Below are positions 1 through 6,238 of a stretch of 9,764 bases of DNA, piece after piece; within the stretch, counting starts at the first letter, position 1, and each line of letters opens with the position of its first letter. The notes beneath the pieces are model-generated. The model saw only the letters and a program-made list of their open reading frames with translations, made no database searches and was not told the DNA's origin. Made by a program: the position numbers and the translations under genes. The stretch covers positions 1-9,764 of the forward strand of contig JAEZJQ010000056.1 of the NCBI GenBank assembly GCA_023436305.1. Direction: 5' to 3'. This stretch comes from Bacillota bacterium (GTDB lineage Bacteria > Bacillota > UBA4882 > UBA8346).

Positions 1-653
1 GTCCTCGCCAATATTCCCAGTTTCTCAAGCTGTTGCGGATTATCCGCCAGGGCCACTTTGACCACGGCTCTCAAATCTGAAACCCAGTTGGCCAATTCAT
101 CAATTTTCTTATCACGGGCCTCGGTGGCCGCGTGGGCTTCGCCGGTCTTTGTTTTCTGCTGGGCGTTCTTGGCGGCGACCTGTTCCAAAAGGGCGGCTTC
201 CTGGCTCAGTTTGGCCGGGGAGTAGCCGTATTCAGCAAGGGCATTTACGAAAAAGCCATCATTGATGATATTGGTATAAAAGACTTGAGCTTGCGCCAGC
301 CATCCGGAAAGGCTTTCCTTTCTCCTGCCATGCAGTATGGCCGCATTGCCGGCTTTGACGTTATCCTGGAAGGCAACTCTGGCGATTTTTAGGGTCCTTA
401 TGTACTGTTGGTGCGCTGTTTTCCATATGCTGTTCAGTTCGGCGGTGGCGGCTATTTGTTCGCCGTATTCTTTTTTCTGGATATTTTGCAGAGCTACCGC
501 TTCATGATAAAGCGTTTTCCCGGATTGCAACTTATGTCCGGTGTAGCCGTAAACTTCAAGTGCCGCTTTTACTATGGGATCGGATATGGCGTTTTCGATC
601 ATTACCTGGGCGGATAATAAGAATTTATCAATTGAACTTTTTCCATCGGCCAA
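1..653 (-). CDS. Internally duplicated helical protein of unknown function, C-terminus cut by window edge
   Basis: The minus strand is open from a TTG at 653-651 through the left edge, giving 217 residues. The TTG has GGGAG nine bases upstream (664-668); no ATG fits, because the nearby ATG at 660 is out of frame and soon stops. The protein is hydrophilic, Ala/Gln/Lys-rich and almost certainly all-helical, with no signal peptide or membrane segment. It is built from two gap-free repeats offset by 107 residues. VYGYTGHKL at 34-42 matches EYGYSPAKL at 141-149, GEQIAAT at 64-70 matches GEAHAAT at 171-177, and IARVAFQDN at 90-98 matches VVKVALADN at 197-205. The second unit ends near the edge with LEKLGI, so probably only a few residues are missing. 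It resembles hypothetical proteins of about 210 residues seen in diverse bacteria, but I cannot name a family or function. Existence of the gene is fairly sure; its role is unknown. Confidence 0.8.
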   Translation of the reverse strand, partial: MADGKSSIDKFLLSAQVMIENAISDPIVKAALEVYGYTGHKLQSGKTLYHEAVALQNIQKKEYGEQIAATAELNSIWKTAHQQYIRTLKIARVAFQDNVKAGNAAILHGRRKESLSGWLAQAQVFYTNIINDGFFVNALAEYGYSPAKLSQEAALLEQVAAKNAQQKTKTGEAHAATEARDKKIDELANWVSDLRAVVKVALADNPQQLEKLGILAR

Positions 654-715
654 AAGACATCGCTCCCTATATTTATTCGTTTGAAATATTATTTTTTTTA
701 TATTTTAAATATAAT

Positions 716-1049
716 AAGTAGTCTATCATTTTAGCGTGGTGGTTTATGATTTATTCATGGTAGTTAATCATTTTCATATGGTGGTCTATCATTTTCTCGT
801 GGTGGTTTATGATTTATTCATGGTAGTTAATCATTTTTATATGGTGGTCTATCATTTTTCCGTGGTGGTTTATGATTTATTCATGGTGGTTAATCATTTT
901 TATATGGTGGTCTATCATTTTTTTATGGTGGTTTATGATCTATTCATGGAAGTTTATCGTTTTTATATGGTGGTCTATCATTTTTTATGGTGGTTTACGA
1001 TTTATTCATGGAGGTTTATCATTTTTACATAGTATTTTATAATTATTTT
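716..1049. repeat. 21-bp tandem repeat array with 63-bp higher-order period
   Basis: About fifteen imperfect 21-base units run from 736 to 1049, preceded by a degenerate partial unit at 716-735. The core is TGGTGGTYTATSATTT. Units fall into three types in A-B-C order: GTGGTGGTTTATGATTTATT, ATGGTAGTTAATCATTTT and ATGGTGGTCTATCATTTT, making a 63-bp super-repeat (736-798, 799-861, 862-924, then more degenerate copies). The unit at 967-986 has lost one T. Twenty-one bases is two helical turns, so each copy presents the same DNA face, as in iterons or multi-site operators; that role is inference. One plus frame stays open as a heptapeptide repeat, but this follows automatically from a stop-free 21-base unit, and no SD precedes it. 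Confidence 0.9.
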
Positions 1050-1159
1050 TGATTGCTTAAATATTTCAGATTCAATTATCAGTAATATATCATTGGGGAA
1101 CCACAGGTTACCATTAAAATAAGGAAAATTTTAAGTAAAGCTTTGGTAAACTTTTACGA
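1050..1159. other. AT-rich intergenic spacer
   Basis: This non-coding stretch lies between the tandem repeats and the small minus-strand ORF. The only structure seen is a short dyad, GGAACC-ACA-GGTTACC at 1097-1112. It has no T-run and is too weak to call a terminator. No promoter is convincing in such AT-rich DNA. Confidence 0.5.
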
Positions 1160-1423
1160 TTATATTGTCAAGTTATGAAATATCAGTTTATACGCCAAGG
1201 AGAACCCTCGTTTCACGGCGATGTCAAAACAGACCCCCAGGGATTCATAATGTAATTCTTCAAGATCTACGAGGAGCTTATGGACTTTGATTTTTCCTGA
1301 TGGGGTTTCCACTATTTCCGGTAAAGAGTTTAAGATTTTCATGATTTCATCTTTCCGGATTTCATTGGCGGCATAAGTCCGGCTAATCTTTTCGAAGCGG
1401 ATGACATCAATCTGGTCTTCCAA
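1160..1423 (-). CDS. Small hypothetical helical protein (87 aa), start uncertain
   Basis: The ORF encodes 87 residues of balanced composition, including KIKVHKLLVDLEELHYESLG and then FDIAVKRGFSLAYKLIFHN. It predicts two or three amphipathic helices and no signal peptide or membrane span. The C-terminal pattern of an acidic helix followed by an aromatic/basic helix recalls small phage-like or accessory hypothetical proteins of Bacillota, but I do not recognise the family. The TTG at 1423 is the only usable start and has no SD. The frame continues upstream about 20 more codons without ATG, GTG or TTG, back to a TGA, which suggests a gene that has lost its 5' end. It overlaps a plus-strand ORF (1401-1571), and at most one of the two is likely to be real here. 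It could be a remnant. Confidence 0.4.
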   Translation of the reverse strand: MEDQIDVIRFEKISRTYAANEIRKDEIMKILNSLPEIVETPSGKIKVHKLLVDLEELHYESLGVCFDIAVKRGFSLAYKLIFHNLTI

Positions 1424-1571
1424 ACAGATTAGTGATCTTGTTAAATTATCCGCTATTAATCTTTTTAGTAATGAAATTCACGATATTAAAAATGAGATGA
1501 ATGATCATTGTGTTAATTGTAGCTTTTTTACAAGTAGGGAATGTTGTGGAGGTTGCTTATCTTATAAATGA
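1401..1571 (+). CDS. Possible small Cys-rich protein (56 aa)
   Basis: A plus-strand frame starts at ATG 1401 and ends with TGA at 1569-1571. Its C-terminal half has the pattern C-x2-C-x7-C-C-x2-C (DHCVNC, then ECCGGC), which would suit a small zinc knuckle or a fragment of one. A shorter start at ATG 1497 would give only 24 residues. The SD is poor for both starts (GAAGCGG before 1401). The 5' part overlaps the minus-strand ORF ending at 1423, so this may be the tail of a damaged gene. The cysteine spacing and the coupled ORF just downstream are the only reasons to list it. Confidence 0.25.
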   Translation: MTSIWSSKQISDLVKLSAINLFSNEIHDIKNEMNDHCVNCSFFTSRECCGGCLSYK

Positions 1572-1582
1572 AGGAGTAAGGG

Positions 1583-1690
1583 ATGAAAGGGTTGATATAT
1601 TATCGAATTAATTATGATAATAAAAAACCCGGCGTACCAGGACATCTCATCTTGCTCTCATTCGTTGCGAATCTCCGGTTCCAGCCGTAG
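1583..1690 (+). CDS. Possible 35-aa peptide with a strong ribosome binding site
   Basis: AAGGAG at 1571-1576 begins within the stop codon of the Cys-rich ORF and sits six bases before ATG 1583. The frame (MKGLIYYRIN...) ends at TAG 1688-1690. The spacing and overlap look like translational coupling. However, its second half is made of the palindromic element at 1628-1704, so the natural reading frame may have been replaced by an inserted repeat. No family is recognised. Confidence 0.25.
   Translation: MKGLIYYRINYDNKKPGVPGHLILLSFVANLRFQP
1622..1641 (-). terminator. Probable intrinsic terminator of the nucleotidyltransferase operon
   Basis: Read on the minus strand, CCTGG-TACG-CCGGG (1641-1628) forms a five-pair stem with one G-T pair and a UNCG-class tetraloop, followed directly by TTTTTT (1627-1622). 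It lies about 110 bases downstream of the nucleotidyltransferase stop codon. The stem shares the bases GG/CC with the outer arm of the adjacent palindrome, so the two folds would compete. Confidence 0.55.
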
Positions 1691-1696
1691 ATGTCC
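1640..1696. repeat. Imperfect palindromic intergenic element
   Basis: GGACATCT at 1640-1647 is the exact reverse complement of AGATGTCC at 1689-1696. Nested inside is a second perfect hairpin, ATTCG-TTG-CGAAT at 1660-1672. Such a long-loop, two-level palindrome between genes resembles dispersed palindromic repeats, but no second copy occurs in this window, so repeat status is inference. Confidence 0.5.
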
Positions 1697-1747
1697 AGTA
1701 AAAAAGTGGTCTACTGGGGGATACAAGGATAAGTATGGCAAATGAAA

Positions 1748-2164
1748 CTATCGTTTACTTCCGGGGTGTTTATCTTTATCCAGCCCAGAAGTATCAGGAT
1801 ATCCGGTAATTTTCTCTTCGGAAACCCGTCCAACATCTAATCCGTTGAAATCGTAATTCGACATTTGATCATAAAAGCAAATCCCTACCCGGTCAATATG
1901 ACTGATCAACTCCCGGTTATCCAGGGCATGATAATTCAATACATCAAAATGATAAGGCATCAGGGTTTCTTCGTTAAGTTCGTAACTGATGCCGCTAATG
2001 GTTTGAAATGTAATTTTTTCACCTTTCAGAGCAATATCCACATCGCTGCCGTTTTTATAATTCCCCTTGGCCCGGCTCCCAAAGATATAAGCTTTTTCCA
2101 CTTCGCCATATTTGGCGATTATCGCAATTATTGCGGCCAAGTCCCCGTTCTTTAATCCGAACAT
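1748..2164 (-). CDS. Minimal nucleotidyltransferase (MNT) domain protein, partner of HEPN protein
   Basis: This 138-residue protein carries the polymerase-beta-type nucleotidyltransferase signature: FGSRAKG with Gly29-Ser30, then SDVDIA with Asp41 and Asp43, and a third acidic residue at Asp74 in HFDVL. In MNT/HEPN modules, such enzymes transfer AMP from ATP to the HEPN partner and thereby neutralise it; that is knowledge of relatives, not shown here. It starts at ATG 2164 behind GAGGG, only three bases after the HEPN stop, so the two genes are cotranscribed and probably coupled. The usual HI0073-like fold ends around residue 100 (GICFYDQ). The extra 38 or so polar residues rich in Asp, Gly and Lys are unusual and may be a read-through tail produced by a change near the old stop codon. 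Confidence 0.9.
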   Translation of the reverse strand: MFGLKNGDLAAIIAIIAKYGEVEKAYIFGSRAKGNYKNGSDVDIALKGEKITFQTISGISYELNEETLMPYHFDVLNYHALDNRELISHIDRVGICFYDQMSNYDFNGLDVGRVSEEKITGYPDTSGLDKDKHPGSKR

Positions 2165-2167
2165 AGC

Positions 2168-2566
2168 TTACCCTCTGCCTTTCAATTCTTTTTCCAGAGC
2201 AGCCAGCAAAGAATAATAATTATTTCTAATTAGCTCCACTACTTGATTCGCGATATTTTCATCATACGTATGTGAAGTTAAATTCCGGTCTTCAAGTGCT
2301 TTAAGCCAAAGGTGTCCGTCGGTAATCAATCCTGTTTCAAAGGCTTTTTTAATGGCGGCTCGCGGTGATTTGACATCAATAAAACCTTGCTCCTCCAAAT
2401 AATCTTTCATCGTATTCCATGCCAGTTCAAAGCTCATTTCGAAAAACTGGATCAATCCGGCTCTCTGGATGATGTCGGGATTATTTATTTTCAGGGCTTT
2501 TTCAAGGTTATGAAGGGATTTTTCGAAATTCTGAAAGCGTTGTTTCCATCGGATATCCTGACTCAT
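2168..2566 (-). CDS. HEPN-domain protein, HI0074-type nucleotidyltransferase substrate-binding partner (likely toxin)
   Basis: The 132-residue all-helical protein matches the HI0074/HEPN family in length and sequence (ENFEKSL-like N-terminus, FELAWNTMKDYL at 46-57, SPRAAIKKAF at 68-76). Its C-terminal RNLTSHTY gives Arg94-x4-His99-x-Tyr101, the RX4HXY motif of HEPN ribonucleases. In the HepT/MntA system, the motif tyrosine is AMPylated by the nucleotidyltransferase antitoxin. It is the first gene of a two-gene operon, with ATG at 2566 preceded by a modest GGCGGG. The toxin role is inferred from family and gene order. An alternative is a heteromeric nucleotidyltransferase complex without toxicity, as first proposed for HI0073/HI0074. 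Confidence 0.9.
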   Translation of the reverse strand: MSQDIRWKQRFQNFEKSLHNLEKALKINNPDIIQRAGLIQFFEMSFELAWNTMKDYLEEQGFIDVKSPRAAIKKAFETGLITDGHLWLKALEDRNLTSHTYDENIANQVVELIRNNYYSLLAALEKELKGRG

Positions 2567-2593
2567 GATTAATGTCCCGCCTTTTTAAATGTA

Positions 2594-2599
2594 ATTATA
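2594..2599 (-). promoter_or_regulatory. Possible -10 box for the HEPN/nucleotidyltransferase operon
   Basis: A perfect TATAAT on the minus strand lies 28 bases before the HEPN start codon. No good -35 box is seen at 16-18 bases (TCCATA is the nearest), so the call rests on the -10 alone in AT-rich DNA. Confidence 0.3.
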
Positions 2600-2756
2600 A
2601 TTCATCAAACTTTACATATGGATTTTGCCGGGTTTGTTATGGAGTATGGATTTCCTTTATGAAATATTTATTGTTTCGTGGTCATTCTCAAGAATCCTGC
2701 AAATAAATTGGGACAGCTTTATAAAAAGCCTGAAGTAAGAGGTAGTGATTTTTGGA

Positions 2757-3815
2757 TTACCCCCACGCATACACTCCGTTTTGCTCCGGAAACTCCTTTA
2801 AAAATCTTTCCCGTTCAAACCGGCTGTCGATTCTCGACTCCAGTTTCTTCAGAAACCGTTCCTTGGGCCAGGGCTGTTTCTCGTAAAAATATTGTAAACC
2901 CACCTGCCAGAAATCCTGAGGCCAATGGAGCAACACATGCATTACCTTCAGTTCCTCCGGGGTCAGCCCCCCGGTTTTATGATATTCTTTCAAGATAAAA
3001 CCGGCCAGGGACGAGTTCCAGCCGGTATGTTTCAAATTCCGGACCAACAGATTGATTAGATCGTGGATACGGATATCGGACAGGCAATAATCAAAATCGA
3101 CCAATATCAGGCGGTCTTCAAAGGTGCGCAACAGATTCCGACCGGAGTAATCATGATGGCAAAAACTCTTGCGTTCACAATCCAAAGCGGCAACTTCCGC
3201 ATAGGGTGATCGGAGCAGCATTTCATAACTATTCCGGGCCTCGCGGTAATAGGGTTCAAAGTGGCGCAGATACAAACGGCAGAATGCGGAATTCTCCTTC
3301 TCAGCCAGGGCCAAACGGCGAAAATCCTGCAACTCTGCGATCCGGCCTTTCAGTTTAACCGGCCAGTTCCACCAAACGGTGCGGTGATAGTCAGCCCGGC
3401 TAGGCACAAAACCAAGGGATTTCTGATGGAATTCGGCCAGAAAGGCTGCGGCTTGTTTTAAATCCATCAGAATTCCGAAGTCTAATTCCCGGCTGAAATA
3501 CCAGTCGGTAATGATAAAGGGGCCGCTTTCATCGGGTAAATAGGGATAGCCGGACCGGTTTATCGCGAAACGCGGGATCTGCTTAAAATCCCGCTCTACC
3601 AAATACTCCAAGGCTTCATATATAAATTGCAGCTCAATCAGAGTTAATTTCGACCGTTTTAAATATTTATAACCGGCGTCGGTGGTTAGCCGCCAAATCG
3701 TCCGGAACGAATCAACTTTCGTAATGTTAAATCCATACGCTACGGAGATTTTTTGTAATGTGTCATCGGATAATGTGGATTTTTCTTTGGCCGGAACAAG
3801 TTTGGTTGAAACCAT
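2757..3815 (-). CDS. CotS-family spore coat protein, kinase fold (paralogue 1)
   Basis: The product has 352 residues and an aminoglycoside-phosphotransferase/CotS-type kinase fold. The beta-3 lysine is Lys53 (YKYLK), the catalytic loop is FCHHDYSGRN with His220, Asp222 and Asn227, and the metal-binding motif is DFD at 240-242. The C-terminal family signature WPQDFWQVGLQYF...PW spans 298-316. All catalytic positions are kept, so it may be an active kinase. Relatives such as CotS and CotI of Bacillus subtilis are spore coat components, and the substrate here is unknown. It is the last gene of the minus-strand kinase row, separated from paralogue 2 by 145 bases. ATG 3815 has GGGAG twelve bases upstream, a long spacing. 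The frame is open further upstream but offers no standard start codon. No clear terminator follows, only a weak GCTTT-TTAT-AAAGC hairpin near 2720. Confidence 0.93.
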   Translation of the reverse strand: MVSTKLVPAKEKSTLSDDTLQKISVAYGFNITKVDSFRTIWRLTTDAGYKYLKRSKLTLIELQFIYEALEYLVERDFKQIPRFAINRSGYPYLPDESGPFIITDWYFSRELDFGILMDLKQAAAFLAEFHQKSLGFVPSRADYHRTVWWNWPVKLKGRIAELQDFRRLALAEKENSAFCRLYLRHFEPYYREARNSYEMLLRSPYAEVAALDCERKSFCHHDYSGRNLLRTFEDRLILVDFDYCLSDIRIHDLINLLVRNLKHTGWNSSLAGFILKEYHKTGGLTPEELKVMHVLLHWPQDFWQVGLQYFYEKQPWPKERFLKKLESRIDSRFERERFLKEFPEQNGVYAWG

Positions 3816-3960
3816 GAATTGTTTTATCTCCCATCCACAAGAGAAAATAGAGCAACCTATTTCCTCGAGTTGTAAATAAATGATATTCGGGGGTATTGAT
3901 TACTCCGGAGGCTCCATCGCCCTTTAAATATTGCCGTTTAGTGGCTATTTGTCCGTTTGT
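3816..3960. other. Intergenic gap within the kinase row
   Basis: This is a 145-base gap between paralogues 2 and 1. It contains a small GGAG-C-CTCC dyad, read on the minus strand, and no terminator. I could not identify a convincing sigma-E, sigma-K or sigma-A promoter, so paralogue 1 may be read from upstream or from an unrecognised internal promoter. Confidence 0.4.
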
Positions 3961-4983
3961 TTATGCCGTACCGGCCCTCGGATCATATTTGTCAAAGTCC
4001 ATTTGAAAGCGGGCTAATTCCAGGCGGTTGCCGGTATACTTTATTAATTTTTGCAGGGCGCGTTCCGGGGAATGGCGATCATGTTGATGGAAGTAACGGG
4101 TGGCCATCCGCCAGAACTTCTGCGGGAAATAAAAGACGGCTTTCATCACTTCCAATTCATTGGTGGAGAGGCGGTTTACCTCATCATAAGCGTTAACCAA
4201 AATTTTGGCGATTTCAAATTTCCAACAGTATTTTTTTAAAACCCGCCGGGTAAATTTGATGAGATCCATCACCGGTAAATCCAGACGGCAACTGTCAAAA
4301 TCAATCATATACGTCCGGTGCTCCGGAGTCAGGATAAAATTACGCGCCGCCGGATCGCCGTGGCAAAAAGTATGATTTTGGCGGACGGATTTGACCAGAT
4401 CCACGTAGGAGCTATGGCGGAGTTTCTCAACAGCCCGGGCGGCGATGGGCAGAAAAAAATCAACCTGGCTTAGATAGGTTTTGGCAAAGGGATCATCAGG
4501 CATGGTGGCGGCGATATCTTTAAAATCCAATAGATCTTGATAATGCGCTTCAAAATGGCGGAGGCATTTCCCCAAACGGTTGCGCATATTGGAATGATCA
4601 GGCGGAATAAAACCGCCGGACTTGCTATGAAACTCCGCCAGCAACCGGGTGGCGTCCCGCAGTTCGGCCAAATTGCTAAAATCGCATTGGCGGCCTTCGA
4701 TCCAGTCAAATAAAGAATAAGCATAGCGGCCATCGGAAACATAGGTACGGCCGTCCAAAGCGGGAATAATTGGATACATTCCCTGAAAGTCGTTGTTTTG
4801 GAGATGTAAGACGGCCTGGTGAACGAATAACAACCGTTTTGGTAACAGGGGTGAGAATTTCAGATTTTTATATCCTTTTTCGGTCTTCACTTTATAGACA
4901 TCTTTAATTTTTTGATAGTTTAGCGCCTTCAGCCCCCAATGGCTCAAGATCCGGGAAAGTTCAGCGGTCTCGGTTTGAATCAT
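3961..4983 (-). CDS. CotS-family spore coat protein, kinase fold (paralogue 2)
   Basis: The product has 340 residues. It shows the beta-3 lysine Lys42 (GYKNLK), the hinge region YSLFDWIEGR at 89-98, the catalytic loop FCHGDPAARN with His208, Asp210 and Asn215, and DFD at 228-230. This is the most canonical active site of the four. The C-terminal signature FPQKFWRMATRYF (286-298) is present, but the Pro-Trp that follows in the other three paralogues is replaced by HDRHSP. The start is secure: AGGAGG sits six bases before ATG 4983. Only 20 bases separate it from the stop of paralogue 3, so these two are surely cotranscribed. The expected site of action is the developing spore coat; the substrate is not known. 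Confidence 0.94.
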   Translation of the reverse strand: MIQTETAELSRILSHWGLKALNYQKIKDVYKVKTEKGYKNLKFSPLLPKRLLFVHQAVLHLQNNDFQGMYPIIPALDGRTYVSDGRYAYSLFDWIEGRQCDFSNLAELRDATRLLAEFHSKSGGFIPPDHSNMRNRLGKCLRHFEAHYQDLLDFKDIAATMPDDPFAKTYLSQVDFFLPIAARAVEKLRHSSYVDLVKSVRQNHTFCHGDPAARNFILTPEHRTYMIDFDSCRLDLPVMDLIKFTRRVLKKYCWKFEIAKILVNAYDEVNRLSTNELEVMKAVFYFPQKFWRMATRYFHQHDRHSPERALQKLIKYTGNRLELARFQMDFDKYDPRAGTA

Positions 4984-5003
4984 AGTGTCCTCCTAGAGGG
5001 TAA

Positions 5004-6002
5004 TTATAAGGCCATTTCCGGCAATTCCGGGGCCATACTTCGCAGGCAACTTGACCTTGGAAATTCGGAGTTAGTGATCTCCCATAGTTTCTTTTGAAAG
5101 CGAGTTTCGGCCCAGGGCAGCCGTTCCTGAAAACGCTGGCTGCATAAGCGCCAAAAACTTTGGGGAAAGGAACATAAATACGGCAAGATTTGCATTTCCG
5201 GCGGGGTAAATTTCCTTTCAGACGCATAAGCTTCAATAATAAGCGGGATAAGCCCGGCCTGCCAGCGGTTGGCTTGTAACGCCCTGGCCAGTAATTTGGC
5301 CATTTCCTTGATAAAGAGGCCAGGGGCGGCCAGTTCAAAATCAATCAGATATAACTCCCGGTTATGAATGATAATATTGCCGGGAGCCGGGTCGTTGTGG
5401 CAAAAACCATACCCCGTTCTTTTTTGGGGCCATTCATCCAGCCGCAACATGGCCAGTTGCTCAATACAAAAACCGGCCTGACGGATAAAATGGCCGCTCC
5501 ATTTTAAAAGACACCGGTCGATCCGGTTCAGGGTTTCCCGCCCGCGTAAGGAATCCGACATTTCTATCAAGAAAGCGCGCTTTTTCAGGAACTCATCCCG
5601 GATGGCCCGGACGGGTTCCGCTAGGCTGTCTGCTTCTTCCGGAAATGAGATGGCCTGAGATGCCCGGTGGAAACGGCCATAGAGTTTGGCGGCCAACTGC
5701 AGATGATGTTGATTGGAGAAGTCCGGGTTTTCCCCCTCGATCCATGGTGAAAGCAAATAATAGTGATTAAGAATTTGGGCATACGGCCGGCCTGATTGAG
5801 TCGCGCGAAAAACCATTATATTCGGGAAACCACAACCGCGTAAACGGTCTATGGTTTGGGATAATTGTAATATTTGGGCCGGTTGTTGTCCGGTTCGTTT
5901 TAAGACATACACACTGGTAGGGGTATCAACCTTCCAGACCGGACCGCATGGTTTCATATGATTCACGGGAATCCCGTAGTAACGATGAATTTCTTCCTCC
6001 AA
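5004..6002 (-). CDS. CotS-family spore coat protein, kinase fold (paralogue 3), unusual start
   Basis: The product has 332 residues from TTG 6002. Key residues are Lys35 (VYVLK), the catalytic loop FCHNDPAPGN with His202, Asp204 and Asn209, and DFE at 221-223, where the other three paralogues have DFD. The signature FPQSFWRLCSQRF...PW lies at 279-297. It is the first gene of the minus-strand row. The start is doubtful: the TTG has no SD before it, whereas a perfect AAGGAGG (6037-6031) lies ten bases before an in-frame ATT at 6020-6018. Starting there would add ISFKNF and give a natural-looking amphipathic N-terminus. A second GGAGG overlaps the TTG itself. The kinase fold is certain; the exact N-terminus is not. 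Confidence 0.92.
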   Translation of the reverse strand: MEEEIHRYYGIPVNHMKPCGPVWKVDTPTSVYVLKRTGQQPAQILQLSQTIDRLRGCGFPNIMVFRATQSGRPYAQILNHYYLLSPWIEGENPDFSNQHHLQLAAKLYGRFHRASQAISFPEEADSLAEPVRAIRDEFLKKRAFLIEMSDSLRGRETLNRIDRCLLKWSGHFIRQAGFCIEQLAMLRLDEWPQKRTGYGFCHNDPAPGNIIIHNRELYLIDFELAAPGLFIKEMAKLLARALQANRWQAGLIPLIIEAYASERKFTPPEMQILPYLCSFPQSFWRLCSQRFQERLPWAETRFQKKLWEITNSEFPRSSCLRSMAPELPEMAL

Positions 6003-6030
6003 AAAATTCTTGAATGAAATTCCGTTCGTA

Positions 6031-6037
6031 CCTCCTT
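6031..6037 (-). promoter_or_regulatory. Perfect Shine-Dalgarno without a standard start codon
   Basis: AAGGAGG on the minus strand has no ATG, GTG or TTG within 25 bases downstream. The in-frame ATT at 6020-6018 is ten bases away; the TTG at 6002 is 28 bases away. This favours an ATT start for kinase paralogue 3 or a structured leader that brings SD and TTG together. Confidence 0.55.
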
Positions 6038-6065
6038 ATCCACCGCGATCATCCCCTGCCTTGAC

Positions 6066-6093
6066 AAGGAATTAAACCGCCCGGTTATTCCTT
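6066..6093. repeat. Imperfect palindrome in the divergent intergenic region
   Basis: The left arm AAGGAATTAAACCG (6066-6079) pairs with CGGTTATTCCTT (6082-6093) through twelve perfect pairs, with a two-base TA bulge and a CC loop. It lies in the predicted 5' leader of the minus-strand kinase unit and overlaps a TTGACA on the plus strand (6061-6066). It could be an operator or a leader hairpin. The short T-run argues against an efficient terminator. Confidence 0.6.
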
Positions 6094-6108
6094 TGGACTG
6101 GATGTTAA

Positions 6109-6137
6109 TATACTATGAATCGGCCGTCGAAATTGTC
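6109..6137 (-). promoter_or_regulatory. Candidate sigma-K promoter for the three-kinase unit
   Basis: On the minus strand, GACA (6137-6134) is followed after 16 bases by CATAGTATA (6117-6109). The B. subtilis sigma-K consensus is mACm, about 16 bases, CATAnnnTA. The only mismatch is the first G. The start of transcription would fall about 100 bases before the TTG, leaving a leader with the palindrome. Sigma-K is the late mother-cell factor expected for coat genes. This is a pattern match by eye. Confidence 0.4.
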
Positions 6138-6238
6138 ATATGGAAAATATTTGGTTCCAACAATCGATTCTTTCAAGCCAAAGTACCAAACCCGCCGGTT
6201 TTGAATACCATATAGCATATCGCGGAGGTATCGATTGG

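Noticed and set aside
132..617. Plus-strand frames over the left-edge gene
   Set aside because: They are antisense to a long minus-strand frame with clear internal protein repeats, and they lack convincing SD sites or family resemblance.
736..1032. A 98-codon plus-strand frame encoding heptapeptide repeats (MVVYDLF, MVVNHFY, MVVYHFS)
   Set aside because: Any stop-free frame stays open in a 21-base tandem repeat. There is no SD, the frame breaks at a one-base deletion in the unit at 967-986, and the composition is implausible for a protein.
1640..1704. tRNA gene (a GGTTCCAGCC stretch recalls a T arm)
   Set aside because: No acceptor stem, D arm or anticodon arm can be fitted around it.
6061..6089. 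TTGACA as a sigma-A -35 box for the plus-strand unit
   Set aside because: No -10 box better than TTATTC occurs at 17-18 bases; the hexamer is probably chance next to the palindrome.
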